This document shows positions 8,378 to 16,837 of a DNA stretch of 64,000 bases, one piece after another. Made by a program: the position numbers and the translations under genes. Below the pieces are notes generated by a model. The model was not told the DNA's origin. It did not search any database and saw only the letters and a program-made list of their open reading frames with translations. Positions within the stretch are counted from its first letter, which is position 1. The number at the start of each line of letters is the position of its first letter. Location: the NCBI GenBank assembly GCA_025998755.1, contig AP024674.1:3054162-3118161 (forward strand). The letters run 5' to 3'. The DNA is from Armatimonadota bacterium (lineage in GTDB: Bacteria > Armatimonadota > UBA5829 > DSUL01).

Positions 8378-8789
8378 ACCAGCCGAAGATTCCGCTGGAC
8401 CGTGCGGCAAATCCGCCGGTGCTCCCCGCAGAGGAGCAAGGGGAGCCCGGCAACCGGACAACAACCAGATATCACGGGTCAGGTGGGCGATCGAGCTCAA
8501 GATGACGCCGCCTGCCCGCCTCCTTCAAAGGGGGCGGGTCAGTGATACAACGGACATGACGTCCGCCCCACTTCAAGACCCGGCGCAGCATCCGAGCGCG
8601 CCCCGCCTTCCGGCCGGCGGCGCCTGACCTTCGCGCCGGGAAGACCCCGAGAAGTAGCAAAAACACGGCAACCGTAGAGACCGGGCTTCAAAGGTTCGGG
8701 AGCAGCCTGCCCAGCCGGCGGCCGCAGCCGCCGGAATCGCCAAGCTGTTCCCGCCCCGCCCGGCCGGTGCTGAGAGGGACAGACGTCGA
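8378..8789 (+). other. 412-nt hairpin-filled spacer between fliM and fliN
   Basis: No open frame of note lies here, yet inverted repeats fill most of it: 8379-8383/8394-8398 (CCAGC/GCTGG); 8404-8407/8413-8416; 8421-8427/8440-8446 (GCTCCCC/GGGGAGC); 8447-8450/8454-8457 (CCGG, loop CAA); a possible three-way junction with closing stem 8470-8475/8542-8547 (TATCAC/GTGATA) around 8480-8514 and 8515-8538; 8551-8555/8561-8565; 8665-8668/8672-8675 (ACGG, loop CAA); and a 10-bp stem 8697-8706/8744-8753 enclosing a perfect 8-bp hairpin 8715-8722/8727-8734. No T-run follows any stem, so it is not a simple terminator. It could be an untranslated regulatory RNA, a processed leader for fliN or an sRNA. GC-rich DNA forms hairpins by chance, which limits confidence. 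Confidence 0.4.
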
Positions 8790-9419
8790 ATGGGCGATCC
8801 GCTTTCGCAGGAAGAGATAGATCGTTTGCTGGCGCAAGCCGCCGGTGGAGGCGGTCAGCAGGAGCAACCGCAGGAGCCTCCGGCAGCTGGGGATCAAGAG
8901 TCCGCAGCGCCCCAAGGCGAGGCGGAGGCCACGCCGGAGCTGGAGGTCGTCAGCGAGCAGGGCGAGGCTGAGGAAGAGACTCCGGCCGCAACTCCGGCTC
9001 CGGAGCCCGAACCGCAGCCTGTGGCGCAGGCCGCCGCGTCCCGTCAGCCGAAGAAAGAGCCCTCCGTCCTCGGCGCCCGGACGTCCGCTCCCGCCGCGGC
9101 GGCCCAGAGCGTCCAGTTCGGTCCGCTTCCCGGCTCCGCGGCAGCTGTGGAGGGCGCGCCCCGGTCGCTGGATCTGTTGCTGGACATTCGCTTGCAGCTG
9201 ACAGCGGAGCTTGGGCGCAAGGAGATGACCATCCGGGAGGCGCTTTCGCTGGGGCCGGGATCGGTGCTGGAGCTGGACAAGATCGCCGGCGAGCCCGTGG
9301 ATCTTCTGGTTAACAACAAGCTTATCGCGCGTGGAGAGGTGGTGGTCATTGATGAGAACTTCGGCGTCCGCGTCACCGAGGTTGTCAGCCCCGAGGAAAG
9401 GATGGATCGCGTTGCGTAG
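8790..9419 (+). CDS. fliN: flagellar motor switch protein FliN
   Basis: A 209-residue protein. The C-terminal 75 residues are a complete SpoA domain: [59 protein letters not shown] and [12 protein letters not shown]. The N-terminus [15 protein letters not shown] copies the FliM CheY-binding peptide. Between them is a 110-residue linker rich in Ala, Pro, Glu and Gln that looks disordered. Typical FliN is about 100-140 residues, so this is long, but it lacks the CheC/CheX domain of FliY. Its end overlaps the start of fliO by 8 nt. Confidence 0.93.
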   Translation: MGDPLSQEEIDRLLAQAAGGGGQQEQPQEPPAAGDQESAAPQGEAEATPELEVVSEQGEAEEETPAATPAPEPEPQPVAQAAASRQPKKEPSVLGARTSAPAAAAQSVQFGPLPGSAAAVEGAPRSLDLLLDIRLQLTAELGRKEMTIREALSLGPGSVLELDKIAGEPVDLLVNNKLIARGEVVVIDENFGVRVTEVVSPEERMDRVA

Positions 9420-10413
9420 TCTGCGGATTCTGATTGTTGCTAGTTTCTTCGTGGCGGCTGCGCGCGTCTGCCTCGCCCAGGCGCACCGGCCTGCGGAGCC
9501 TCCCGTCGTTCATCCTGTCGCAACCGCGCCAGCGGCTCCGGCGCAGTCGGCGGCGACAACCCCCGTGGTGCGTCCGGAGGCGCGGCAGGGGGCGTCCTCC
9601 GCGACGGTTGCCGCGCCGGCTGCGGCTCCACAGCCCGCCTCCCAGCCCGCGCGCGTGAGCGGCCCAAGTGGCTGGAGACGGAGTACGGGCAGATCACATC
9701 TGCAGGGCGGGCGTGTCAGTCGGGTAGTTTCTTCCTCTGCCGAGCATCAGACGGCACCGCAGGCCGCTGGGTCCGCGCCCGCAGCACCCCAACCGGCCAT
9801 TGCCGCCCCGGCTGGCGGAGCTACGGCTGCCGCCCCGAAAGCCCCTGTCGAGCGACCCTCCTCATCCGCTTCCCAGAAAGGCAAGATTCAGGCGGATTCG
9901 CGGGGCGAAAATGGTCTGCGCCGCGCGCTGGGAATCGCGGGCAGCGTGGCAGGGCTGCTGGCGCGCCTGGCGCTTGTGCTGGCGCTGGCGTACCTCTCCA
10001 TCGTGGCGCTCAAGTTTCTTTACTCGCGCACGGGCCGGCCGCTGAAATTCGGCGAGCGTCTCCTTCAGGTGGAGGAGAGCGCTCCTCTTGGCGGAGGCGC
10101 GGCGGTGCATCTGGTGCGCATCGGCGAGCAGCGCTGGTTGGTCGGAACGGCGCAGGGGCAGGTGAACATCCTCTCCGAAGTGGGCGGCAAGGGCGAGGCC
10201 GTCGGCGCACCTCCTTCGCGTGAAGATGCGCCCTCGCTCTCCGGCTTGCTGAATCCGGGTCTGCTGCGCGAACTCACCGGCAAGGCGTCGCGGAAGACAG
10301 ATGTCCGGTTGGAAGCGGCATCTCCAGCCCGTGCCGTCTCAGGCGAGCTGCGCCAGACCAGCTCCTTCATTGATGAGATGCGCGCCCGCCTTCAGGCGGG
10401 ACGGTCCAGCTAG
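9412..10413 (+). CDS. fliO: flagellar biosynthesis protein FliO
   Basis: A 333-residue protein that helps assemble the FliP export ring. TTG at 9412, overlapping the fliN stop, gives a good signal peptide ([19 protein letters not shown]). A very long Ala/Pro-rich periplasmic stretch (about residues 25-165) follows, then one membrane helix (about 175-200) and the FliO domain: [40 protein letters not shown]. The tail after about residue 250 is charged and poorly conserved. Enteric FliO is near 120 residues; the length here comes from the low-complexity arm. Confidence 0.85.
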   Translation: MRSLRILIVASFFVAAARVCLAQAHRPAEPPVVHPVATAPAAPAQSAATTPVVRPEARQGASSATVAAPAAAPQPASQPARVSGPSGWRRSTGRSHLQGGRVSRVVSSSAEHQTAPQAAGSAPAAPQPAIAAPAGGATAAAPKAPVERPSSSASQKGKIQADSRGENGLRRALGIAGSVAGLLARLALVLALAYLSIVALKFLYSRTGRPLKFGERLLQVEESAPLGGGAAVHLVRIGEQRWLVGTAQGQVNILSEVGGKGEAVGAPPSREDAPSLSGLLNPGLLRELTGKASRKTDVRLEAASPARAVSGELRQTSSFIDEMRARLQAGRSS

Positions 10414-10439
10414 GAGGTCTGCGGAACGCGGGTCGGCCT

Positions 10440-11228
10440 ATGAAGCGCACTGTCCGGACATCGCGCAGATTGCGCCGGATCGCAGCCTGCCTTTCGTGGC
10501 TGGCGGCGCTTCTCGCCTGCGCCGCTCCCGCGCTAGCGCAGGCCGGCGGACCGCCCATCCCGCGGCTCTCCGTGTCTGTGGAGCCTGCCGGAAGCCCGGA
10601 AGAGGTCTCCTCCGCCGTCCAGCTGCTCCTGCTGCTGACGGTCCTGTCCGTCGCGCCGGCCATCCTGCTGATGTGCACCAGCTTTACTCGCATCGTCATC
10701 GTGCTTTCGCTGACGAGGAGCGCGCTGGGAACGCAGCAGGTGCCTCCCAACGCCGTGCTGCTGGGGCTGGCTCTTTTCCTGACCTTTTTCACGATGGGTC
10801 CCACCCTGGAGCGCGTCAACTCCGAGGCGGTACGCCCGTATCTGGAGCGGAAGATCACCTTCGACCAGGCGGTGGAGGCAGGGTCCAAACCGGTCCGCGA
10901 GTTCATGCTGCGCCAGGCGCGGGAGCAGGACATAGCGCTTTTTGTCAAGCTGGCCCGGCTGCCGCAGCCGAAGACCCCGGATGACATCCCGATGAACGTG
11001 CTTGCGCCCGCTTTCCTGATCAGCGAGCTCAAGACAGCTTTCACCATCGGGTTCGTGGTCTTCATTCCATTTCTTGTAATCGACATGGTGGTGAGCATCA
11101 CTTTAATGTCCATGGGCATGATGATGCTCCCCCCCGTAATCGTGAGCCTCCCGTTCAAGATCCTGCTTTTCGTGCTGGTGGACGGATGGCAGCTCATCGT
11201 CCAATCACTCTCGCTATCGTTCCGCTGA
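10440..11228 (+). CDS. fliP: flagellar export gate protein FliP
   Basis: A 262-residue inner-membrane protein of the FliP/SctR family, forming the pentameric export gate. It has a cleavable signal (residues 1-33, ending APALAQA), then LLLTVLSVAPAILLMCTSFTR, VLSLTRSALGTQQVPPNAVL and GLALFLTFFTMGPTLERVN. The C-terminal half has VLAPAFLISELKTAFTIGF and GMMMLPPVIVSLPFKILLFV. All of these are textbook FliP motifs. It begins 26 nt after fliO. Confidence 0.97.
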   Translation: MKRTVRTSRRLRRIAACLSWLAALLACAAPALAQAGGPPIPRLSVSVEPAGSPEEVSSAVQLLLLLTVLSVAPAILLMCTSFTRIVIVLSLTRSALGTQQVPPNAVLLGLALFLTFFTMGPTLERVNSEAVRPYLERKITFDQAVEAGSKPVREFMLRQAREQDIALFVKLARLPQPKTPDDIPMNVLAPAFLISELKTAFTIGFVVFIPFLVIDMVVSITLMSMGMMMLPPVIVSLPFKILLFVLVDGWQLIVQSLSLSFR

Positions 11229-11294
11229 CGGTCCAGTCAGGCGAGTTTGACGACGGGGCACAGGTCCCGGGAAAGGTTTTGAGGCCCGAGAACA

Positions 11295-11561
11295 ATGGAT
11301 GCCGCGGTTCTGAGTATGGGGCAGAAAGCCGTCTCGATGGCTCTCGTGCTATCCGCCCCCTTCCTGGTGACGGGGCTCGTGGTGGGACTTGTCATCAGCG
11401 TATTCCAGGCAGCCACGCAGATCCAGGAGATGACCATATCGTTTGTCCCGAAGATCGTTGCCGTGGTGCTTGCGGGGGTGGTGTTCGGTCCGTGGCTGCT
11501 GAAGGTGCTGGTTAGCTTCACCCGGGAGCTTCTGACGGGCATCCCGGATCTGGTGCGCTAG
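11295..11561 (+). CDS. fliQ: flagellar export gate protein FliQ
   Basis: An 88-residue two-helix membrane protein of the FliQ/SctS family. MSMGQ-like start (MDAAVLSMGQKAVSMALVLS), first helix with PFLVTGLVVGLVISVFQAAT, the conserved turn QIQEMTISFVPKIVAV, and a second helix VLAGVVFGPWLLKVLVSF. Length and order match the family exactly. It sits 66 nt after fliP and 20 nt before fliR. Confidence 0.96.
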   Translation: MDAAVLSMGQKAVSMALVLSAPFLVTGLVVGLVISVFQAATQIQEMTISFVPKIVAVVLAGVVFGPWLLKVLVSFTRELLTGIPDLVR

Positions 11562-11581
11562 GGAAGAAACAGGTCCGCCGT

Positions 11582-12355
11582 ATGCTGGAAGCCTGGACGG
11601 ACAATCTGGCGGGGAGCCTGCTGGTGCTGGCAAGGGTGGCAGGCATCTTCTCCGTAGCTCCCATCCTCGGCCACGCCCGCGTTCCGGCGCAGGTGCGCAT
11701 CATCCTGTCGGTGGGTCTGACCATGGCCGTTGCTCCGCTTGCGGGAGCTAGTCAGGAACTTCAGATGAGCAGGATCGAATACGTGGCGCTGCTCGCCCGT
11801 GAGGCGGCCATCGGACTGGCCATAGGCTATCTCTCCGTCCTGCTTATCAGCGCCGCGCAGACCGCGGGAGAGTTGGTGGACCACGAGATTGGGTTCGGCC
11901 TGTCGGGCATTGTGGACCCGGTGACCAACAATCAGATGCCCGTGATGGCCCGCTTCCTGCAGATGTTCGCCACAATGGTCTTCCTGGTCAGCGGGGCGCA
12001 CCACTGGCTGATCCGCGCCCTTGCGGACAGCTACCGGGTCATCGGGCCGGGAGCCGATGCCGAACTGGCCCGCGCGGCGGAGCCGGTGACCGCGGTCTTC
12101 GTCACAGTCTTTCTGACGGCGCTGAAGATCGCCGGACCGATTCTGGGCGTTCTTCTGCTTTGCGACATCTGTCTGGGGCTGGTGGCGCGCACCACTCCGC
12201 AACTCAACCTGCTGATGGTGGGCTTTCCGGTCAAGATCGGCATCGGGGTCGCTGCTGTGCTGGTGGCGCTTCCGGTCATCGGAGTGGTGCTTGCCCGCCT
12301 GATGACAGGCATCTACGGCGACGCAATGGCGCTCGCCAGGGCGATGGGGGGTTAG
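11582..12355 (+). CDS. fliR: flagellar export gate protein FliR
   Basis: A 257-residue membrane protein of the FliR/SctT family that completes the FliPQR gate. Recognisable stretches are LVLARVAGIFSVAPILGHAR, VPAQVRIILSVGLTMAVAP, REAAIGLAIGYLSVLLISAA and GELVDHEIGFGLSGIVDPVT. At least six hydrophobic segments are visible. The stop is 4 nt before the flhB GTG start, so translation is probably coupled. Confidence 0.95.
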   Translation: MLEAWTDNLAGSLLVLARVAGIFSVAPILGHARVPAQVRIILSVGLTMAVAPLAGASQELQMSRIEYVALLAREAAIGLAIGYLSVLLISAAQTAGELVDHEIGFGLSGIVDPVTNNQMPVMARFLQMFATMVFLVSGAHHWLIRALADSYRVIGPGADAELARAAEPVTAVFVTVFLTALKIAGPILGVLLLCDICLGLVARTTPQLNLLMVGFPVKIGIGVAAVLVALPVIGVVLARLMTGIYGDAMALARAMGG

Positions 12356-12359
12356 GATC

Positions 12360-13418
12360 GTGCCTCTGGAAGACAAGACCGAACCACCCACGGAGCACCG
12401 CCGGCGCGAGGCCCGCCAGAAAGGCCAGGTCTCCCGGAGCGTGGAGCTCTCTTCCAGCCTGGCGATGATCGCCGGGCTCGTGGCGCTGCGCTTCACAGGA
12501 CCGCACATCCTGGAGAACCTGCGGGAGGCATTCCGCATCGGTCTCACCGCCTGGCCCGCCCGGGATCTGACGCCGGAGCTGGCCCTGCAGCTGGGACTTG
12601 ATGCCGTGAAAGTGTCTATGGCCATCCTGCTGCCCATTCTGCTGACGGGCATGACGGTCGCCCTGGTGGGGACGGCGGCTCAGGTGGGGTTGGTCGTCTC
12701 GAGCGAGCCCATGGCCCTTCAGCTCTCGCGGCTGGATCCGGTGAAGGGCATCCAGCGGCTTTTCTCCAGACGCTCGCTCATCGAACTGGGCCGTTCGTTC
12801 ATCAAGATCCTGCTGGTGGGATACGTCATCTGGATCACCCTGCGGCAGGAATCCGCCCTGCTTGCAAGCCTGCCCGGCGCATCCTGGGACGCCATTGTCA
12901 AAGCTGTCGGGGCGGTGATGTGGAAGGTGGTGATCCGAGCAAGCGCGGTCATTCTGGTGATTGCGGCCTTCGACTACCTCATCCAGCGCCGCCAGCACGA
13001 ACAGGAGCTCCGGATGACAAAGCAGGAGCTGAAGGAAGAGCTCCGCCGTACGGAGGGAGACCCCACCACACGCTCCCGCATCCGCCAGATCATGCGCGAG
13101 ATGTCCATGAAGCGCATGATGAGCGACGTGCCGAAGGCCGATGTCGTGGTGGTGAACCCCACGCATATCGCCGTCGCCCTGCAGTACGATGCCCGCACCA
13201 TGGCCGCTCCGAAGGTGCTGGCCAAGGGTCAGAGGCTGATCGCCGAGAGGATCCGCGAGATCGCGGAGAAGCACGGTATACCCGTCATCCGCAACGTCAC
13301 TCTGGCCCGCAGCCTCTTCCGCAGTGTGGAAGTGGGTCAGGAAGTCCCTCTGGAGCTGTACCAGGCCGTCGCCGAGGTTCTGGCCGCCGTCTACCGCATG
13401 AAGGGACGAAGTCTCTGA
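12360..13418 (+). CDS. flhB: flagellar export switch protein FlhB
   Basis: A 352-residue membrane protein that controls the change from hook to filament export. The start is GTG. The N-terminus EDKTEPPTEHRRREARQKGQ is diagnostic. Four hydrophobic segments (about residues 30-50, 80-105, 140-165, 180-205) precede the cytoplasmic domain with KEELRRTEGDPTTRSRIRQI. The self-cleavage motif NPTH is present at residues 266-269 (VVVNPTHIAVALQYD), and KVLAKGQRLIAERIREIA follows. Complete, with no odd features. Confidence 0.97.
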   Translation: MPLEDKTEPPTEHRRREARQKGQVSRSVELSSSLAMIAGLVALRFTGPHILENLREAFRIGLTAWPARDLTPELALQLGLDAVKVSMAILLPILLTGMTVALVGTAAQVGLVVSSEPMALQLSRLDPVKGIQRLFSRRSLIELGRSFIKILLVGYVIWITLRQESALLASLPGASWDAIVKAVGAVMWKVVIRASAVILVIAAFDYLIQRRQHEQELRMTKQELKEELRRTEGDPTTRSRIRQIMREMSMKRMMSDVPKADVVVVNPTHIAVALQYDARTMAAPKVLAKGQRLIAERIREIAEKHGIPVIRNVTLARSLFRSVEVGQEVPLELYQAVAEVLAAVYRMKGRSL

Positions 13419-13439
13419 TGCCTGTGAGGGATGACTGCC

Positions 13440-15506
13440 ATGCGTGAGTCCGGCGCTAAACAGCAGGGGATGATCTCCACGGACCTGGTGGCCGCTGTAG
13501 GGGCGGTGCTCATCGTCGGGATGATGGTCATCCCGCTGCCGGGATGGATGCTGGATGTGCTGCTCAGCCTGAACATCACGATGGCGCTCACCATCCTGCT
13601 GATGACGATGTACACCGTCCGCCCGCTGGACTTCTCCAGCTTCCCGTCGCTGCTGTTGATCGTCACGTTGTTCCGGCTGGCCCTGAACATCGCGGCCACA
13701 CGCCTCATTCTGCTGCACGCGGAGGCCGGGGCGGTCATTCACGCTTTCGGCTCCGTGGTGGTGGGCGGAAACTATGTGGTGGGTCTGGTGGTGTTCATCA
13801 TCCTGGTCATCATCCAGTTCGTGGTCATCACCAACGGCGCCGGCCGCGTCGCGGAGGTGGCCGCCCGGTTCACGCTGGATGCCATGCCCGGAAAGCAGAT
13901 GGCCATTGACGCCGACCTGAATGCCGGGCTCATAGACGAGGCTCAGGCCCGCGCCCGGCGCGAGAAGGTGGCTCAGGAGGCAGATTTCTACGGCGCGATG
14001 GACGGTGCCAGCAAGTTCGTCCGCGGAGACGCCATCGCCGCGGTGGTGATGATCATCATCAATATCCTGGGCGGGTTCACGGTGGGCATCCTGCAGCACA
14101 AGATGGACCTGGCCACCGCCCTGCAGACCTACACCCTGCTGACCATCGGTGAAGGGCTGGTGACGCAGATCCCCGCGCTGCTCATCTCCACGGCCACCGG
14201 TCTTATCATCACCCGCGCTTCTTCGGATGTGAACCTGGGCCGGAGCATGGTGGGCCAGATCCTGGCGCAGCCGAAAGCCATCGCCACGGCGGCCGGCGTG
14301 TTCCTGGCGCTGGGACTGGTGCCCGGGATCCCCAAAGCACCCTTCCTGCTGGTGGGGACCCTGACCGGGTTGTTCGCGATGGTCATCAGCAAACCGCCCG
14401 AGGCTCCGCCCGCCGAGGAGAAGAAGACCGAGGCTCCCAAAGCCCCGGAGAACCTGGCGTCGCTGGTGGGGGTGGACCCGCTGGTGGTGGAGATCGGGTA
14501 CGGTCTGATCTCTCTTGCGGACCGCACACAGGGCGGAGACCTGCTGGACCGCATCACCGCGCTGCGGCGTCAGCTGGCTTCCGAGTCCGGTTTCGTGGTG
14601 CCTCCCATAAGGGTGCGGGACAATCTGCAGCTGCGCCCCACCGAGTATGTCTTCCGGCTAAAGGGCGTGGAGGTTGCGCGTGGCGAGGCCTATCCGGGGC
14701 AGCTTCTGGCCATGAACCCCGCCGGAGGATCGCTGGATCTGCCGGGGCTGCGCACGAAGGAACCCGCGTTCGGACTGCCGGCTGTCTGGATCGCCGAGCA
14801 GGACCGCAGCGTGGCCGAGTCGCTGGGCTGCACGCTGGTGGATTGTACCACAGTGATCATAACCCACCTTTCCGAGGTCATCCGCTCGAACGCGGGCGAG
14901 ATACTCTCGCGGCAAGATGTGCAGGCTGTGCTGGATTCCGTCAAGGAGCGGGCCCCGGTGGTGGTGGAGGAGCTGGTGCCCGGTCTGCTGACGGTGGGCG
15001 AGGTGCAGAAGGTCATCGCCCGGCTGCTGGACGAGCGCGTGGACGTGCGCGACATGGTGACCATCATGGAGTGTCTGGCGGACTGGGCGCGTCTGACCAA
15101 GGATACCGATATCCTGGTGGAGCGCGTCCGCGAGCGCCTGGCAAGGCAGATCACCCGGCAGCACCTGGAGGCGGATGGACGGCTGTATGTCTTCACCGTG
15201 GATCCGAAGCTGGAGAAGCTGCTCTCCGAGTCCGTCCGCCAGACCGAGAACGGCCCGCGCTGCATCATAGACCCCTCCCTGCTGCAGCGGCTGCTGCTGG
15301 CCACCCGCGACTGCATGGAGAAGATGGCCCGCGAGGGGCGTCAGCCGATCGCGCTGGTGTCCCCTCCGGTGCGGCTGCATTTCAGAAGGCTTGTGGAACG
15401 CAACTTCCCGCAGCTTGTGGTGCTGTCCTACAACGAGATCGCTGCGGGGGTGAACATCGAATCGCTGGGAATGGTGAGCGTCGAATATGAAGATCAGGAA
15501 GTTTGA
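13440..15506 (+). CDS. flhA: flagellar export protein FlhA
   Basis: A 688-residue membrane protein forming the nonameric export ring. I chose ATG 13440 because GAGGG lies 9 nt upstream; an in-frame ATG at 13431 directly abuts that motif. The N-terminal 300 residues hold eight hydrophobic segments with the FHIPEP signatures: TLFRLALNIAATRLILLHAE, DAMPGKQMAIDADLNAGLID and QEADFYGAMDGASKFVRGDA. A linker with EEKKTEAPKAPEN leads to the cytoplasmic domain that docks export chaperones (VDPLVVEIGYGLISLAD, EILSRQDVQAVLDSVKE, SPPVRLHFRRLVERNFPQLV). Its end overlaps flhF by 20 nt. Confidence 0.97.
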   Translation: MRESGAKQQGMISTDLVAAVGAVLIVGMMVIPLPGWMLDVLLSLNITMALTILLMTMYTVRPLDFSSFPSLLLIVTLFRLALNIAATRLILLHAEAGAVIHAFGSVVVGGNYVVGLVVFIILVIIQFVVITNGAGRVAEVAARFTLDAMPGKQMAIDADLNAGLIDEAQARARREKVAQEADFYGAMDGASKFVRGDAIAAVVMIIINILGGFTVGILQHKMDLATALQTYTLLTIGEGLVTQIPALLISTATGLIITRASSDVNLGRSMVGQILAQPKAIATAAGVFLALGLVPGIPKAPFLLVGTLTGLFAMVISKPPEAPPAEEKKTEAPKAPENLASLVGVDPLVVEIGYGLISLADRTQGGDLLDRITALRRQLASESGFVVPPIRVRDNLQLRPTEYVFRLKGVEVARGEAYPGQLLAMNPAGGSLDLPGLRTKEPAFGLPAVWIAEQDRSVAESLGCTLVDCTTVIITHLSEVIRSNAGEILSRQDVQAVLDSVKERAPVVVEELVPGLLTVGEVQKVIARLLDERVDVRDMVTIMECLADWARLTKDTDILVERVRERLARQITRQHLEADGRLYVFTVDPKLEKLLSESVRQTENGPRCIIDPSLLQRLLLATRDCMEKMAREGRQPIALVSPPVRLHFRRLVERNFPQLVVLSYNEIAAGVNIESLGMVSVEYEDQEV

Positions 15507-16563
15507 AGCGGACACACTGCGCGAGGCTATGGAGCAGGCCCGCCGGGAGCTGGGTGACAACGCCGTCATCCTGAACACGCGCGAGGTGCGTCCTCTGCCC
15601 GGCGCGCGGACCGGAGGGCGGCCGCGGGTGGAGTTGGTGGCCGCGGTGGACACGGGACCGGCGGTGCTTACCGGCCCGGAGCCGCCTGCGCCGCGTGAGG
15701 CAGAGACGGGACGGGATCAGGAAGCATCGCCGGCTCTGGCCGCCGAAGTGGCCGCCCTACGGGAAGCCCTGGTCTCTCTGGTGGGAGAGGGCGTGCTGGT
15801 GGCTCACACGAAAGCGGCTCCCGGTCCCGAGCGCAGAATGCGGGACGCAGGCGTGGATGCAGCTCTGGCCGGGCAGATCGCCCGGTCGCTTCAGGAATGC
15901 TCTTCGCCCGAAGAGGCCGCTGCGCAGTGGGAATGCCTGTTCTCCTGCGCTCCGCCGTCGCTGCCCGAAAGCGGGCCGGCTGTCTGGGCGCTGGTGGGTC
16001 CGACAGGAGCGGGCAAGACCAGCTGCGCCGCCCGTCTGGCCGCAGCCTACCGGTTCCGGGAGAAGCGCTCCGTGGCGCTCATCTCCTGCGACGGGGTGCG
16101 CATCGGGGCGCCGGAGCAGCTCCAGCGCATCGCCTCCACCATGGGAACTCCCTTTGAGCTGTGCCTGGATGCATCCTCGCTCTCGGAGGCCCTGGACCGC
16201 TGCTCCTCGCACGATATCGTTCTGGTGGACACCCCCGGGGGCCCGCCGCGCGACGATGGCTTTCTGAAGGGTCTGCGGTCGCTCCTTAGAGACGGCCGCA
16301 TCAGTGCGCACCTGGTGCTGCCCGCCAACATCTCCTGCGAGGCTCGCAGAATCGCCGTGGAGGCGTTCTCGGCGCTGGATCCGCAGCGGGTCATCTTGAC
16401 CAAGCTGGACGAAGCAGGCAGCAGCATCCCTCTGCTGGCCATCTCTCAGGAGATTCCGGCCGCCGTGTCCTTCGTCTCTGAGGGACAGGAGCTTGCCGGA
16501 GGACTGATGCCCGCAGACGCCCGGTCTCTTGCGCTGCGGGTGATGGAGGAGCTCATGGGATGA
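15487..16563 (+). CDS. flhF: flagellar SRP-like GTPase FlhF
   Basis: A 358-residue SRP-family GTPase that sets flagellum number or position in known bacteria. The N-terminal B domain starts MKIRKFEADTLREAMEQARR. The G domain (about 165-358) has the P-loop GPTGAGKTSCAARLA, a CDGVRIGAPEQLQRIA segment in place of the usual DTYRxAAxEQL, a DTPGG G3 motif in place of DTAG, and LTKLDEAGS (G4). The G2 and G3 substitutions are slightly unusual. It overlaps flhA by 20 nt. The usual partner flhG does not follow; a small membrane protein does. Confidence 0.92.
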   Translation: MKIRKFEADTLREAMEQARRELGDNAVILNTREVRPLPGARTGGRPRVELVAAVDTGPAVLTGPEPPAPREAETGRDQEASPALAAEVAALREALVSLVGEGVLVAHTKAAPGPERRMRDAGVDAALAGQIARSLQECSSPEEAAAQWECLFSCAPPSLPESGPAVWALVGPTGAGKTSCAARLAAAYRFREKRSVALISCDGVRIGAPEQLQRIASTMGTPFELCLDASSLSEALDRCSSHDIVLVDTPGGPPRDDGFLKGLRSLLRDGRISAHLVLPANISCEARRIAVEAFSALDPQRVILTKLDEAGSSIPLLAISQEIPAAVSFVSEGQELAGGLMPADARSLALRVMEELMG

Positions 16564-16600
16564 GCAAAGCGGGAGTACAGACGGGCGGAGGAAGGCAAAG

Positions 16601-16837
16601 GTGAACGAAATGCGCTCGCTTTACGCGTGGATCGGTACCATGCTCGCCACCTGCTGCTTTGCCGTGACGCTATTCGTCTGCGTGTCAGGGGGCCAGGATC
16701 TGCTGATCTCCGTCCTGAAGTCCATCGCCGTTTTCTTCGCAGTCCGCTACGTGGCGGGGGTATTCGGCGGGCTGGTGCTGTCTCTGGAGCAGGGGAGCAG
16801 GAGCGAGACTCCCGCCCCGGGTGAGGATGCCGGCTGA
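16601..16837 (+). CDS. 78-residue two-helix membrane protein of the flagellar operon
   Basis: A small protein starting at GTG, in line with the operon, with its stop codon overlapping the fliA start (TGATG). Two hydrophobic segments are clear: about residues 8-28 (WIGTMLATCCFAVTLFVCVS) and 33-58 (LLISVLKSIAVFFAVRYVAG). The short tail is acidic and Pro-rich. I do not recognise a family. The exact coupling to fliA and its place where flhG normally lies make a flagellar role likely, but this is inferred from position only. Confidence 0.65.
   Translation: MNEMRSLYAWIGTMLATCCFAVTLFVCVSGGQDLLISVLKSIAVFFAVRYVAGVFGGLVLSLEQGSRSETPAPGEDAG

Noticed and set aside
8399-8470. Cyclic di-GMP (GEMM) or SAM riboswitch in the fliM-fliN spacer
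   Set aside because: GCGGCAAATCCGC and AGCCCGGCAACC look similar to parts of those aptamers, but the remaining conserved bases and helix order do not fit.
12276-14099. 607-residue antisense open frame across flhB and flhA
   Set aside because: Extremely rich in His, Asp, Gln and Gly, no family text, and both plus-strand genes are unmistakable.
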